Shown piece after piece: positions 1 to 12,400 of a stretch of DNA of 64,000 bases. The translations under genes were made by a program, and so were the position numbers. The notes under the pieces are model-generated. The model was not told the DNA's origin. It saw only the letters and a list, made by a program, of their open reading frames with translations, and made no database searches. The stretch spans positions 124,001 to 188,000 of the forward strand of contig NOWV01000054.1 in NCBI GenBank assembly GCA_003344405.1, in the 5' to 3' direction. Within the stretch, counting starts at the first letter, position 1, and each line of letters opens with the position of its first letter. Source of the stretch: Trichoplax sp. H2. Taxonomy: Eukaryota > Placozoa > Uniplacotomia > Trichoplacea.

Positions 1-1052
1 TGATACTCAATTTAAATATACATCGTTATTACGCTTAATCAAGCAATATATTATCCAGTTCAGAGCGGTCTTAATTACTCAAGCTAGTATGGGAGATACC
101 TTTGCTGATTTAGCCATTCGATCGGTTGATCTTGAATCGGAATTTACTTCCAACGCTAAAACTCAGGTACAACAACTAACTATTCACTTATTTGGATAGC
201 ATCGTACATACTTGAATGATCCTCTTTTGACTTGGTTACCATCTAATGACCATATTAGATGGGTTGTAATTATGGGATAGAAACGCAGAGAGAGAACATC
301 GATTTATTGACAGTCGTGCTATTCCAATGCACTATTACAATCGTAGTTCATTTGTTCCTTTTAGCTGTGAATAGAGATGAGTAGTCTTGATCGCCTACGT
401 TGTTCTATTAATCCTCTTGACTCTTACACAGCCAGTCTTACTGTTAGTATCATCATGTCGCTGGCATTGACAATTTTTGCTTCCCTCTTTTATTATAGAA
501 AGCGATCCTAGAGAATGGTGAAACGATGATGGCTGCCATGAACTTTGTAGTTTCCAGTTTAACGACACTATGTGATAAAACTATGGCAGATACATTGGAA
601 ACAGTTAAAGTGTACGAAAATGCTAGGATAGAATATGATGCTATTCGTAACGAAGTAGAAAGTTATCCTGAAACTAATCAGTCCCCTCGAGCTATAGCAT
701 TACGACATGAATTCGGCTCGGCAAAAGAAAAATTTGAAAAGTTAAGAAATGATGTTAGCGTAAAACTTAAATTTTTAGAAGAAAACAAGGTAAATACACT
801 GTTCTATTTTCAATGAAAATCAGCCAGTAAGTTAATTTTAGTGCATCCACTAACTGATCTATTTTACTCCATTCATTCTATGAATAATGTTAGGCCAAAG
901 TTATGCATAAGCAACTAGTTTTATTTCATGACGCATTTTGTGCCTACTTCAGTGGAAATCAAGAAGCTTTACAGACTATTGTTCGTGATTTTCATTTGAA
1001 ACTCACTACGCAAAAAAGCACGAAGAAGCCGTCATTTTTAGAAAGTAGTTAG
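1..1052 (+). CDS. ARFIP: Arfaptin homolog, 3' part (AH/BAR domain C-terminal half)
   Basis: Three exons can be read: <1-166, 499-789 and 894-1052 (stop TAG 1050-1052). All junctions are phase 0 with GT-AG borders. The translation follows the arfaptin AH/BAR domain: SMGDTFADLAIRS, ILENGETMMAAMNFV, YENARIEYDAIRNE, RNDVSVKLKFLEENK, then MHKQLVLFHDAFCAYFSGNQ and a terminal KKPSFLESS, matching the family's K-P-S-W-L-E ending. Arfaptins are crescent-shaped dimers that bind Arl1 or Arf/Rac GTPases at the trans-Golgi and help form secretory granules. The first visible exon starts inside the domain, so the N-terminal region with its amphipathic helix lies upstream of the window. The identification is firm; ARFIP1 versus ARFIP2 cannot be decided and the ancestral single copy is likely. 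Confidence 0.93.
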
Positions 1053-1080
1053 GTAAGACTTTCTGCTTAATGACTGATGT

Positions 1081-2430
1081 ACCTATTTTACCAAGAAAGC
1101 TATATTTCTAACTGGTGTATATCGTACAGTAAATGCTAACCATGATAACCTTTATCGTTAAATGGTGGTGTAGAATTTACCAATTGCTGCAGTACACTAA
1201 TTTATAGTTGATATTGATGTAGAAAAGGATGATGCTACTGTTATTGTACGTCTAATAGATATTTTATTATAATCATGATTTAGGATCTCTTCAATACGTA
1301 TTAAAATGGATAGTAGTGAATAATAATTCTATCTTATTGATGTAAACGTCCAAGGAATGTTTCTATGTCCACCGCTGTCGACCACGTGTCACTACAGAAT
1401 GCTTTTTAACCTAGTATCGAACGTGATGGAATAGTAATTTTGGACGATATTCAACTAGCGATGAGTTAAATACATACGCGTATATGCTAACTCAACTTAA
1501 CAATGCATCTTCTAAATTGGTGAACTATATTAACCTGCTTAACGATATTATAACATGTCCCGGATATGAAAAAAGGAAGTTATTGTTCAATCTTTCTTCG
1601 ACGATCCTTTATTTCTTGCTGATATCATAAATAATGATATAGATGCACTTGCTCTTTGTATGATTAAAATTTTAAATTTAAATTATGCTGTCTTTAATAG
1701 TACCCATATTAAGGAATGGTACATTAAAGAATTACATATCATTCAGATCCAGTCTCTAATTGAAGTACGGAAAATGTATACTTTATGGTTCGTTCCAATT
1801 TGAATTATATTCCTGATATGGCTATTTTGTTTGTTAGCTACGTAGATTGATCTATAGTATGCTAATGGCATATTAATCTTGAACTTGTACAACAATCAAT
1901 CTAAATGATATTGGCTAATTTGCCTTGAAAAAATGTAATAAATACTATGTTAGTCGTATGGTAATATTTCTGTAGATCTATCATACGCAACCGATATATG
2001 ATACTCCAACGAAAAGACTAATATTAATTTGTGTGGCCGGCCTCAAAGATTATTTTTAAGTACACTGAATATCAATATCGCATGATTTATTGCTATAATC
2101 GCTTATACGAAGAGAATTTCTTGCGATTTAGTATTGTATCGTTTGCAGATACAAAAGTTTGTAGACTTGGCTAAATCTGAAAATCTCTCTGCTTTCGATG
2201 AAAGCCCTACAATTAGAGCACTACTTTTTCTCCTTTGAACTATGAAGAGCATCACTTTCATCATCTACAAGCTAATAATATAATTAGCTCTTTAATTGAA
2301 AGGTGGGTGATACAGTACGACTCAAATTCTTGCTCTTATGCATCTCTTGATAATGTTAGGATCACCGTTAGGGTTAGGGATAGTTCATGGTTGATTGTCG
2401 CAGGGATTTCTACAACAAAATGGTCTACCT
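1081..2430 (+). pseudogene. Degraded coding region, possible death-domain end
   Basis: Protein-like stretches on the + strand are separated by stops and frame changes with no convincing splice signals. They include one with NNDIDALALCMIKILNLNY near 1600-1740, YEENFLRFSIVSFADTK near 2110-2160, then after a frame change FVDLAKSENLSAFDESP near 2160-2210. The last open stretch (2241-2430) reads SSLIERWVIQYDSNSCSYAS, which resembles the helix 3-5 region of death domains (L-x-x-W, a gap, then A-T/S-Y-A-S-L). Length and composition suggest a decayed gene rather than random DNA. The parent family is not recognised with confidence, and an intact gene damaged by sequencing errors is an alternative. Confidence 0.35.
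2368..2379 (+). repeat. Two-unit TTAGGG run
   Basis: Two perfect TTAGGG hexamers, with a further GTTAGG a few bases upstream, lie inside the degraded coding region. On its own this is too short to mean much, but a longer run occurs at 25559-25581. Confidence 0.5.
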
Positions 2431-3720
2431 AGGGCGATTGAAACAATTCGTAGCATAAAGATAACAGCGATAATGAATTAATTTGCTGTATGTACATTGT
2501 ACTGTACATTTATTTCTCTTGTCGGTAAAGCGTTTACACTAAATTACTATATTCCATATAATCTCTTGAATATTGCTTTGCTATCAAAGACGACTAACAT
2601 TCACGTACTGCCTAATTATTGACACCAGTAGTTAACATGGATCCACCGTAGTATACAAGGAGTTGAATTTATCTCACTCAGACATCAAATAAATTGATTT
2701 TCCAAACCTCATACATTACGACATTGATAATTTAGACCTTACTGAGAATACTTTGGGGCTTTGCCTATAAATCTTTTTATGCGGTAATTTTGAATAGCGC
2801 GTGCTCTTATAAGTACATAGATTGGATTTGTAAAAGTCAATTTCTACCAATTGAATAATTATGCCGGATATGCCCATAACTGCACACATTGTACAAGTAG
2901 ATACATTCTAGAATTTCTATTATAATCGCTCGAGGATTAGTCACCCTTTTCCTGTTGCCATTCCTTTTTAATCTGTTGCATGTGTATTGCACCTTGTGTG
3001 AAGGACAGAGCGGTCATGGAAGTTTTCCGTAATTCCTCAAAATTAGACTGCCATTGTAACATCGCGCCGCGAAGTACGCTAGGAAAATTGGTGTCCAGCA
3101 TTTCAATTATGCGTATAACTGCAAACTAATCATGCACAGCAACAAGAACTTCTACGCCGTACCACATCAATGAAGTCATGATTTTGCAATTAGTTCAAGC
3201 ATTTTAATAATATTTATTGCAGATTGTCAGAAGTGCTGATTAATTTTGTATATAGAGTAGAATAGTACTGGCTCAATCAACAACAGCGACCACTACGTAT
3301 AATGGCAGCAATGATTAATTATATATATATACCATATACACGCAACACGCGTATATCTTAGTAGTATTCATGATATGGCAAGGCAAGTACAGTATTTGAT
3401 GGCAGGATATGGTGCTCCATACAGAGTAGTAGCATGAAAATTCAGCCATTACATGTCGAGGTATAAAAATTGTTGATCATGTTTACTGCAGATATCCTAT
3501 ATCTACATCGGAATGCTTGAATTTTGGAGCATAGTTTTAACGTTAATACAAATTATACTCATTTGATACTGACATTCTGCGATGCTCACCATTCGATATT
3601 CATATGCTGCTTCCAGGACGGCAATAAAGCCATCCAGTAGTGTCAAGCTAATACGTATATTACTATTGCATTCATTTCATTTTAAGGTCGAATTAAACTT
3701 CAAAATAACGGAATTTTATT
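2431..3720. other. Intergenic, no gene seen
   Basis: AT-rich DNA with stops in all frames. It holds an (AT)n-like stretch near 3317-3332. I see no recognisable coding segment, RNA gene or clear repeat. Confidence 0.5.
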
Positions 3721-3723
3721 GAT

Positions 3724-3933
3724 GAGTTGGATACGCCTCGATTGGATCGCTATTTGTACAGTACCTACTTCGAATTGGCACACCGTATTTGTGTCATTGC
3801 GATGGCCGAAATTGAATCTATGGAATGGCTATGCCTTAGCGAATTTCTAGATAAAATGGAGCGAATTGAAAATACTCGCAAGTTCATCAATTTGTGCAGT
3901 TATTGCATAACTCGCATCCAACAGGCTTCTTAA
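3724..3933 (+). CDS. Orphan open segment, possible terminal exon
   Basis: An open frame of 69 codons ends with TAA at 3931-3933 and has coding-like codon use, richer in G and C than its surroundings. The peptide includes YLYSTYFELAHRICVIAM, MEWLCLSEFLDKMERIENT and CSYCITRIQQAS. There is no in-frame ATG at the beginning; a stop lies just upstream at about 3718-3720. If real, it would be the last exon of a gene, spliced in at an AG such as the one ending at 3726. It faces the 3' end of TIMM8, about 140 bases away, as a convergent gene would. No family was recognised. It could also be a chance open frame. Confidence 0.3.
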   Translation, partial: ELDTPRLDRYLYSTYFELAHRICVIAMAEIESMEWLCLSEFLDKMERIENTRKFINLCSYCITRIQQAS

Positions 3934-4073
3934 TTTTTGTCTTGATTTTGTTGAAATCCAATCAGTAGAGTAGAAGTGATATCCATTACAAGACAACGCG
4001 TACTGACAGAGCTAATGCCAAAGGTAATTTAAAGAATAATTCGTCGAGTATAGCCAGTTCCATTGATCAATCG

Positions 4074-4346
4074 CTAATTAATAGGCGACGATCTCTTGCT
4101 AATATCACTAAGGCGATTTACAACAAAGTTGCTGGTATCAATAAAACGTTCGACACAGTTGACGATACAAGACTCTGAGCGTGAGTCAAGCTTTGCAGCA
4201 GGTCGGTCGATGCATTTCTCCCAGCAGACATCGGTTAAATTATGGACTAAGGCTTGGAAACGTGCTTTTTGAGTTTCCATTTCAATTATTCGTTGGAGTT
4301 GAGGATCGCCGACCTGGTTAGCACCAGCACTAGCAAAGTCTTCCAT
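4074..4346 (-). CDS. TIMM8: Mitochondrial import chaperone Tim8
   Basis: A single-exon gene of 90 residues, the usual size for small TIM proteins. It carries the twin CX3C motif: CWEKC, then 14 residues, then CIVNC. The flanking sequence is typical of Tim8/[23 protein letters not shown] before the motif and [15 protein letters not shown] after it. Tim8 forms a hexamer with Tim13 in the intermembrane space and shields hydrophobic inner-membrane precursors on their way to TIM22/TIM23. The frame is open for 21 codons further upstream, but the ATG at 4346 gives the normal family N-terminus, so I chose it. The upstream neighbour is the GTAC repeat element. Confidence 0.95.
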   Translation of the reverse strand: MEDFASAGANQVGDPQLQRIIEMETQKARFQALVHNLTDVCWEKCIDRPAAKLDSRSESCIVNCVERFIDTSNFVVNRLSDISKRSSPIN

Positions 4347-4619
4347 GATTGGTAGCGTGCTTTTCCGATGGCAAATGTCCTTGAAGTGCTCGCTGATACT
4401 AACGCTCAAGTACAGTGTTGCACCATCCCAATCGAGTAGATGATGTTGCTCGCCACAGAGCCAGGTAAAGCTTTTCTATAACCTTGTCCGTGTCCTTGAC
4501 AAGCCAGTATAATCACGGTGGCAATGCTACGGTATTAACCTAAGTTCAGGTCATCGTCCTATGCAACGTCTAACCTCATGCTTCAACTATGGCCTTCACC
4601 CGTTCACGGTTGACTCGTT

Positions 4620-5860
4620 TTTTCAGAACTGTACAGTATGTAATGTACAGTACTGTACTGTAGCATGGACCACTAGAAATACTGTAGTGTACAGTACAGT
4701 ACACTCTCCTCAGATGGACGGACTTTTCGTAGCAGATGAGGCCCAAAATGTCGAAAAATAGTTATTCAGTATGGATCTTCCGTGTCTGTTCTCTAAATCA
4801 CTCGTATTCATTTGATTAGCCTTGATGATCTAAAGTTACTATTTCCAAGTAGAGCTTAGTCACAGGCAATGGAATACAATGTAATATTACTTAATTTAGA
4901 AAAAAAACCAGTCAATTCAGAATCGACTGTACTGTATTGCACACGAATTGCATAGTACTGTATACTAAAGTACTGTCTATCATAAGGAAGTGTTTGACAC
5001 AATTTGTTGACCAAAATTGGCCAGGCATCTGTCCATCCAAAGGTGTTTGAATGCGTATGCAGTCTTGAATCAAGCTATCTTCACAGTAGTCCTTGACTGT
5101 ACTGTACACTGTACACTGTACAGTACAGTATAGTACTGTATTTATCCATACTAATACTGTACACTGTACAGTACAGTACCATACCATCGACTACTTGATA
5201 CTGTACACTGTACAGTACTGTACTGTACACAGTGTACAGTACACTGTGCAGTATGCAAACTACTGTAATTGCACAGTACAGTACAGTACTTACAGTACAG
5301 TACACTGTACTACAGTATACTAAAATACTAAAGTACAGTACTGTCTATGATAAGGAAGTGTTTGACATAATTTGTTGACCCAAATTGGCCAGGCGTCTGT
5401 CCATCCAAAGACGTCTTGAATCAAGCTATCTTCACAGTAGTCCTTGACTGTACTGTACTGTACTGTACAGTACTGTACACTGTACACTGTACAGTACAGT
5501 ACAGTACCATCGACTACTAGATACTGTACTGTACAGTACAGTACAGTACAGTGTGTCAATTCAGAATCGACTGGACAGTTACAGTTACTCCTGTTCACGG
5601 TTATCATAACTTATAAGGAAGCGTTTGACACAATTTGTTGACCGAAATTGGCCGGATGTCTGTCCGCCCAAAGGCGTCTTGAATCAAGCTATCTTCACAG
5701 TAGTCCTTGCCTGTACAGTACAGTATTTATCCACACTAATACAGTACTGTACATAGTACAGTAGAGGATCTCATAAGGGTAATTACTGTAGCAGTCCATG
5801 ACATGACCTGAGTGATTCAGTACTGAGTATACAGGTGTGTGGTGTCCAGTACAGTACAGT
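4620..5860. repeat. GTAC-palindrome-rich repeat element with three internal units
   Basis: The region is packed with overlapping GTACTGTAC/GTACAGTAC strings, which are self-complementary. A conserved core of about 115 bases, containing GACACAATTTGTTGACC and GAATCAAGCTATCTTCACAG, appears three times in the same orientation (about 4970-5100, 5340-5450 and 5588-5710). Each copy is followed by a GTAC-rich tract of variable length. Related sequence lies at 60735-61900, where a long stretch (about 61196-61560) is the reverse complement of about 4690-5110. No transposase frame was seen, so a non-autonomous mobile element or satellite is likely. Open frames here are artefacts of the repeat and encode Tyr-Cys-Thr-Val repeats on both strands. 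Confidence 0.85.
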
Positions 5861-6407
5861 GCAGTGGAGCAAATTAATTATTAATTAGTCACACAGTCCA
5901 GTAGCTGGCCGATCGATCAAGTCCAATCAGAAAGTTCTAAATCTGTGCATATTATTCATTGAATTGATATACCGATCGCTTAATCAGCCTTATAATTACT
6001 TCAATATATCAAGGACTACCGTTTTATTCTCTTCTAGTAGTCCTTCACTACATCCAATATTCTATCCTGGGTGTTGATTGACCCAAATTGGATCATTCCA
6101 TTCCCTTGAAGTGGTAGACTGACGTGATCGGCTAGCGCGTAGCATAAATTGAATGAAGAAAGAAGCTCTTGCGAAAGGACAAACAACTTTGCATACTGAT
6201 ACATGAGCCTATGACGAGGCGGTTTATCCATGTTGGCTATCTAATCAAGGAGGATGGAGTTGTATCTATGATCAAGTCTATTTGGTTGAGTAATTAATTG
6301 ACTACTATACCACTGAGAAAGCTTACATCGAAGCAATAAATAGACAGTAAGTGGTACTATCAAATAGCTGGTTTACAATTCAGTACGCAAAGAAAGATCA
6401 ACGCAAG
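5861..6407. other. Upstream region of PHKA
   Basis: This spacer lies between the GTAC element and the PHKA start codon. It should contain the PHKA promoter and 5'UTR, but no TATA box or other element stands out. A 65-codon open frame on the minus strand (6034-6231) has no recognisable homology. Confidence 0.4.
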
Positions 6408-9400
6408 ATGGGAAGTAGGAAAGATCTCCATGGACGACTGGATTACTATAATCAGTTGATACAGGCCACAATATTGACTCATCAGGTAATTTTAGATTAT
6501 GGACACAACTATCTTGAATCAGACCTAAAGTTGTATTGGATCGATGATGCATTATCATGTACGATAGTTTTATACGCGCTGTAAGTAGATGATAAGCCAG
6601 ATGTCAAGCACGTAAATATCATTTCAGCATTCAGCAATTCATCAAATGATGTATTCGGTCATGAAGTTCCCATGAATTCACTTAGCATGTACACTTGCCA
6701 ACTTGAATGTCCAGTGGGTTGCACTGATTTATGGCCTATGGGTATAATATCCCAATTCAATAATTTAATTGCCTACTCTATGCACAGTACACGTACAGTC
6801 TATTTTTATTGACTTCCTCCTGACTGCAGAGGAATTGGCTGGCATTGCATACAGGAAATCATAAAACATTCATAGATATTGTACAATTTCTACAGCATCT
6901 CTTTATTTGTATAAATAAGAATAACATGGTATTGATTGCTCTAATGATGGTACTTATTCTTATCAAATGCTTGCCAATAGAATCCAGTAACGGGCCTAAT
7001 TGCCCAAAGAGGCAATCATGCATGGGTTCGTGATAACGTCTATGGTATTCTAGCAGTCTGGGGTTTAGCCTTAGCATACAGAAAATTTGCTGACACAGAT
7101 GAACAACGTGCAATGTCGTATGAACTAGAGCAGGTAAGTGACACTTATAATCTTCATCAGTATATTTAAAAGAATTTACCATTGAAATTGTTATTTTTAC
7201 ATGTTTTTCTATTCTCAGAGAGTGGTCAAGTTAATGCGCGGTACTCTGATGTGTATGATGAGACAGGTATTATAGCTAATTATTGCCTTTATACACTATT
7301 TCGTCTATAAAATTGTTACGTAGTTGTTACTGGATACTTCCCATTAAATATACCATTGAAATATACGGTATAATGTATAGGTGAACGTATAGAATAAACG
7401 ACTAGATGGTGAACGTATAGGCTGACCGGTGATTTTACACGATTACCGGTTTCTTACACTAACCGTAACATATATACTTTATATAAATAAATACAAGTTA
7501 ATGCCTAGACTGTTGAGTATGTTGTTATTGTTTGTTCATTCTAACCATTTCAATTCTTATTTACAATATCAGACGGCATTTTTGTTCCCTTATTGGTATC
7601 ATAGACACTTTAAATTAAAGCGAAATATTTGATTTGGTAATTACAGATCGACAAAGTAGAAAAGTTTAAGAAAACCCAATGTGTCGATGATGCACTTCAC
7701 GCCAAGTATAATGCAGGTAATCTATGCATTCTAATATTTTTTATGAAATACTCATGTTTTGCTTTCGATTTATGAAAACATTATGATGATTTAATATCTA
7801 AGCAGTAAATGTTATCCACTTTATACTTAATAAACATGATGTGCAGAAAATGGTAGCGTAGCAGCTGGTGATAAAAAATGGGGCCATTTGCAAGTCGATG
7901 CTACATCATTGTTTGTTTTAATGCTGGCGCAAATGACTGCATCAGGTATTAGTGCTATGCATAACATTGATATCTTAAAATGAAACCGAATTCATAACGT
8001 AGACAATAGTTTGCAGGTAGCTGTTTTTAATTGAACAATTTAATGTTGAAAAATACCATTTAAAAAAGCATTTAATACATTAAAAAGTGGCTCTTCTGTT
8101 ATAAAATAATGACATTAAACTTAATATTAGTTTAGCTAGCTTGGAAATTCTTCGTATGATGTAAATCTTGATTATCATCACAATATCCATTACGAATTTT
8201 AAATACTTGGCTATTATTCTAGGATTGAAAATTATTTTCACGACTGATGAAGTAGACTTTGTACAGAATTTGGTCTTTTACATTGGTAGTGCTTATCGAA
8301 TTCGTGTAAGTCTACTATAGGTGTTATGCCTTTTTATGCTGAATATCAATATTTGTCATCTTTTATAACATATTATGAAGAAATGATTGTAATACATACT
8401 TTTAGTCATGTTCTATAATACTTATAGCAGCCTTGCATTGGTATTTAAATAAATAGGATTATGGAATTTGGGAGAGAGGTGATAAAACCAATCATGGATT
8501 GCCCGAATTGAATGCAAGTTCAATCGGAATAGCAAAGGTATAAAATAGGAAAGTGATTATAGTCACTATCCCTTTAATTTATCACCGCTAGCAATGTATC
8601 AATCAGAATTTCACTTTGAAGTTACTCTGGATACTGTTTATAGGCTGCATTAGAAGCCATTAGTTCGTTAGACTTGTTTGGATCTCATGGCGGCCCGGCA
8701 TCAGTAATTCATGTTATGCCTGATCAAATCAAACAGTGTGAGGTAAACCTGTCTTACTATAATATTGTACATAATGGTACAAATTAATGTCAAGCTCCTT
8801 TACTTCAGTATAATTCCAATTTAATCAAGTTGATAAAGTTTCTACTGTGCATACACGTATACCATAATATTGCTTATCGATATAATCTATTAGGTGGTTC
8901 TACAATCTATGCTTCCTAGAGAATCGAGCTCTAAGGTACTGAAAGAGGGCTTTTTGATATATAGGCCTAATATATCAAAAATCACTCTAAATTTCTGGAG
9001 GATTTTTTGTTGATTCCCAAGAATTTATTAGGAATTAACTACCACATTTGAGTGTGTAATAGATATGTACCCATTATATGATCGTATAGGAAATTGGTGC
9101 AGCAACTTTATCTGTTATAAGTTTCCCCGCATTTGCTATAGCTGACGATGAACTTGTTCGAATTACAAGAAACGAAATTATTACCAAATTACAGGTATTA
9201 CTTTATATGGTAACAAGCGATGAGTATCGTCTCAGTAAATCGTTCACATAGAGCTTTGCATATGTATACTTTTTTGCTAAGTATACACAATAAATTAAAA
9301 TACAGGGGCGATATGGGTGCCGGAGATTTTTAAGGGACGGGTACATGACCGTTAGAGAGGTATGATAATTCAGTATCTAGATTTGATAACATTAATTGTT

Positions 9401-12400
9401 GATATAGAGTAACAACAGTCCTATTATATATCACTTAGGATCACAGTAGGCTGCATTACGAACCTGCTGAATTGAAAGCTTTTGAAAATATTGAATGCGA
9501 ATGGCCGCTATTTTTCGCTTACCTTATAATAGATGGAGTATTTCGAGATGACATTGGACAGGTATGATGATTATTAGGCTAGTATTGAATGTAAAGTAGT
9601 CAATGCATAAGGGTCACAGCGAAGTGCAATATAAATGCATGCTAAATATAAATTAAGGGTTGCAAGTTAATCTTAGAATGCTGCAGCAAATTAAATCACT
9701 CACTAAAGTTTAAGAAAACTCAATAATAGGGATATAACAAGTTTTTTCATATTTCTTAGGTGGACTGTTATAATGGATTATTAGCTGATATTCTTGTTTT
9801 TGATGATTATGGTAATAAGCTGATGCCAGAGCTATATTATGTGGAAGCAGATAAGGTTTTCAGTTGCAGTTGTTTTTACCATTATTTCACACTTTTAAAA
9901 TCTTACTGACCTAATGCTAGATAATATTATAATTTAATAGGTGGAAATGGAATATCAGAATCCGCATAGTCAAACACGTGTGCCTGGTCCCCATGTTCCG
10001 CATATCTGGGGTCAATCATTGTATATATTATCATGCTTGCTGTGTGAGGTGAAGTATTACTAGCTAATGATGAGGTCGTATTTATTATAATTACTATTCG
10101 ATGAACAGTAAAATTTAGATATGTCATACTTACGTCATTTAAACATAAAAGGAACTAATTACTCCTGGAGAAATTGACCCATTGAATAGGAGACACGTAG
10201 TTTTGCCAAATCCAGAACTTGTTGTTCAAGGTTTTTCCTAAATATTTGATTTAATATAAAACTTACGTATTGAAGTAATATTGTCCTAAGGTGATGAAAA
10301 TAAGTATCTATTTTACTTACTTCATTGCATGAAAGTTGCTTTACTGGCTGAAGATGATAATGTCAGGCAGGAGCTAAATAATGAAGGAATTATAGCGGAC
10401 ACCCCGTCAAGTCTAAAGCAAATTGAAGTATTCCCACCAAGAATGTTGGCTTTAGCCTATCAACATTTAGGTTTATTGATGTAGTCTTTAAGCATGTAAA
10501 AACAATGATGAATGCAATGCATTACAAAATAGTTAAGGTCTTATTTTATTATCTGAAATGCTGTAGGAAGGAACGGTAAATTAGGTCTATCAGGGAGGTG
10601 AGCGATATAATGCATCAAATACTTATTAGTTATTGGTTGGTTTATGTAATCATTATGAATAATAAAGTGAACGGCAACTACGTCTAGCGAGAAAAAAATT
10701 TATAGATTTCGTAACTACTCAATAGGCCTCTCCAACTCACAGGATTAATATCTACCAGCTCGTTTTATAGAATTTTTGATTCAGTGGTAGCATTTACACC
10801 ACAGGTAACTGATCATAAATGCTAGCAAGAGCATACTATTCTAAGCTACAAAATATGTGTTACATACGTTTACTATGTTAAAACAGTGTACGGATAATTT
10901 TATAGTCATAATTAATCATAAAGTTCTAGCTTTTAGGATTACTGTAGATGGCGGTAAATGGTATAGTTTTGCCTAAAAATTGTGTTTTATTTGACAGTTT
11001 CTCGATTATAAGCAATTTTACTTGTGTTTGGACAATGAACTGCTTGTTAACGATATCGAAACCGATATCGGATCATTACAAGCTCACTGGCGTCTAACGG
11101 GAAGACCTACTATTACCCTGCCAATTACCGCCACTATGCTAAGTGCGTTACGGATTAAAGTTGCTGATGAATTAATACGGATTATATATTAATGTACTGT
11201 ACTTACCGTCGAAAACTAGGCGTAGAGCCTGGATCAGATCGACCATGGATCATAAAACTAATCACTAAAATGCAATTAGGATACATTAATGGCGTAAGGT
11301 AAAGCGCTTAAACGAAGTATGGATACTTTTCGATAGTTCGGAAATGAAATGCTTTAGTAATATATTTGTATTACTGTTACTCGGTTGACATTAAAGGGTT
11401 CGACTAGGTAAATTAAACGATTTCTTGAGCACATCCTGCGTAAAATCATTGGATTTTTTAGAGACACACTTTTCAGGTAAGTTATATCTGCAATTTAACT
11501 AGTAAAAACGCTGCCTATCGGAAGTAAACAAATCAAATTTAACCTATTTTTATCGTATGTATTGTAGATTCTCCACAAGGTGTACCCCACAAGAATCCTA
11601 GCAGATTCTTTCAGATTTTAAGCTCACTCTCTCCGGACAGTGAAATTGTAAGTTGATGTATTAAATATTATTAATATCAAATCTGTGAAATATGGGATGT
11701 AACGAGTTTCTTCAAAAGGATGCCAGCTTGGATACTTTCGCACCACCAAAGGTTCTCGGATCAGGAGCTACCACGCCGGAGCGTAATTTATCCATTCCAA
11801 CTATTATTCGTTCAACTTATTCAAGTAATACCTCGGTATAAATAAATATTAAATATTGCACATTTTCTAATAATTTTGCTATAAAAATTGGTAGGCGAAA
11901 AGTTATTAGGTGACAAGGATCAGCGCTTGGTTGATGTTATTGGACAGGGTTTACAGAAGCGCCACCGTCCATGGTCTCTTTTAGCAAAGGCTACACCTAG
12001 TTTACCGCAAGATTTGGATGCCGATGTTAGTGATTTACTTCTAAAGTTGGAGAATGAAATTTCACTTCAGGAACTTGCAATAACGCTAAATTCTTTACTT
12101 GACAAACGGTACTGGTTCCGGTGTACAGTATTTGCACATCGTGTTCTATATTTTTAGAGATTCCGCACTGAACCTAATCCATCATTTTATTTATTATCTA
12201 CAGTGGTGCAAATTTTGTTGTAGATTTACCTAGCCGTCTTGTAACGACTGTTGGAGATTTGATTGATGATTTATACAAACAGGTAAAGCAATATAGCGGT
12301 ACATTTAGTTAGAACATATCCTAGCTGATAGTCTACCTAACGTAGAATTTAACCATTTTGTATTAAAAAGTAACAAACTAATTATAATCAGGTATGTGAT

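Noticed and set aside
4912-5641. Several open frames on both strands encoding Tyr-Cys-Thr-Val-rich peptides
   Set aside because: They are translations of the GTACTGTAC repeat, which is open in many frames; no homology or conserved start.
6034-6231. 65-codon minus-strand open frame
   Set aside because: No homology, no paralogue and no splice context; not supported as a gene.
11143-11219. Longer reading of the PHKA exon past 11142
   Set aside because: The frame runs on to a stop near 11191, but only the GTGCGT donor at 11143 gives the phase needed to enter the next exon at 11220 and keeps alignment to the family.
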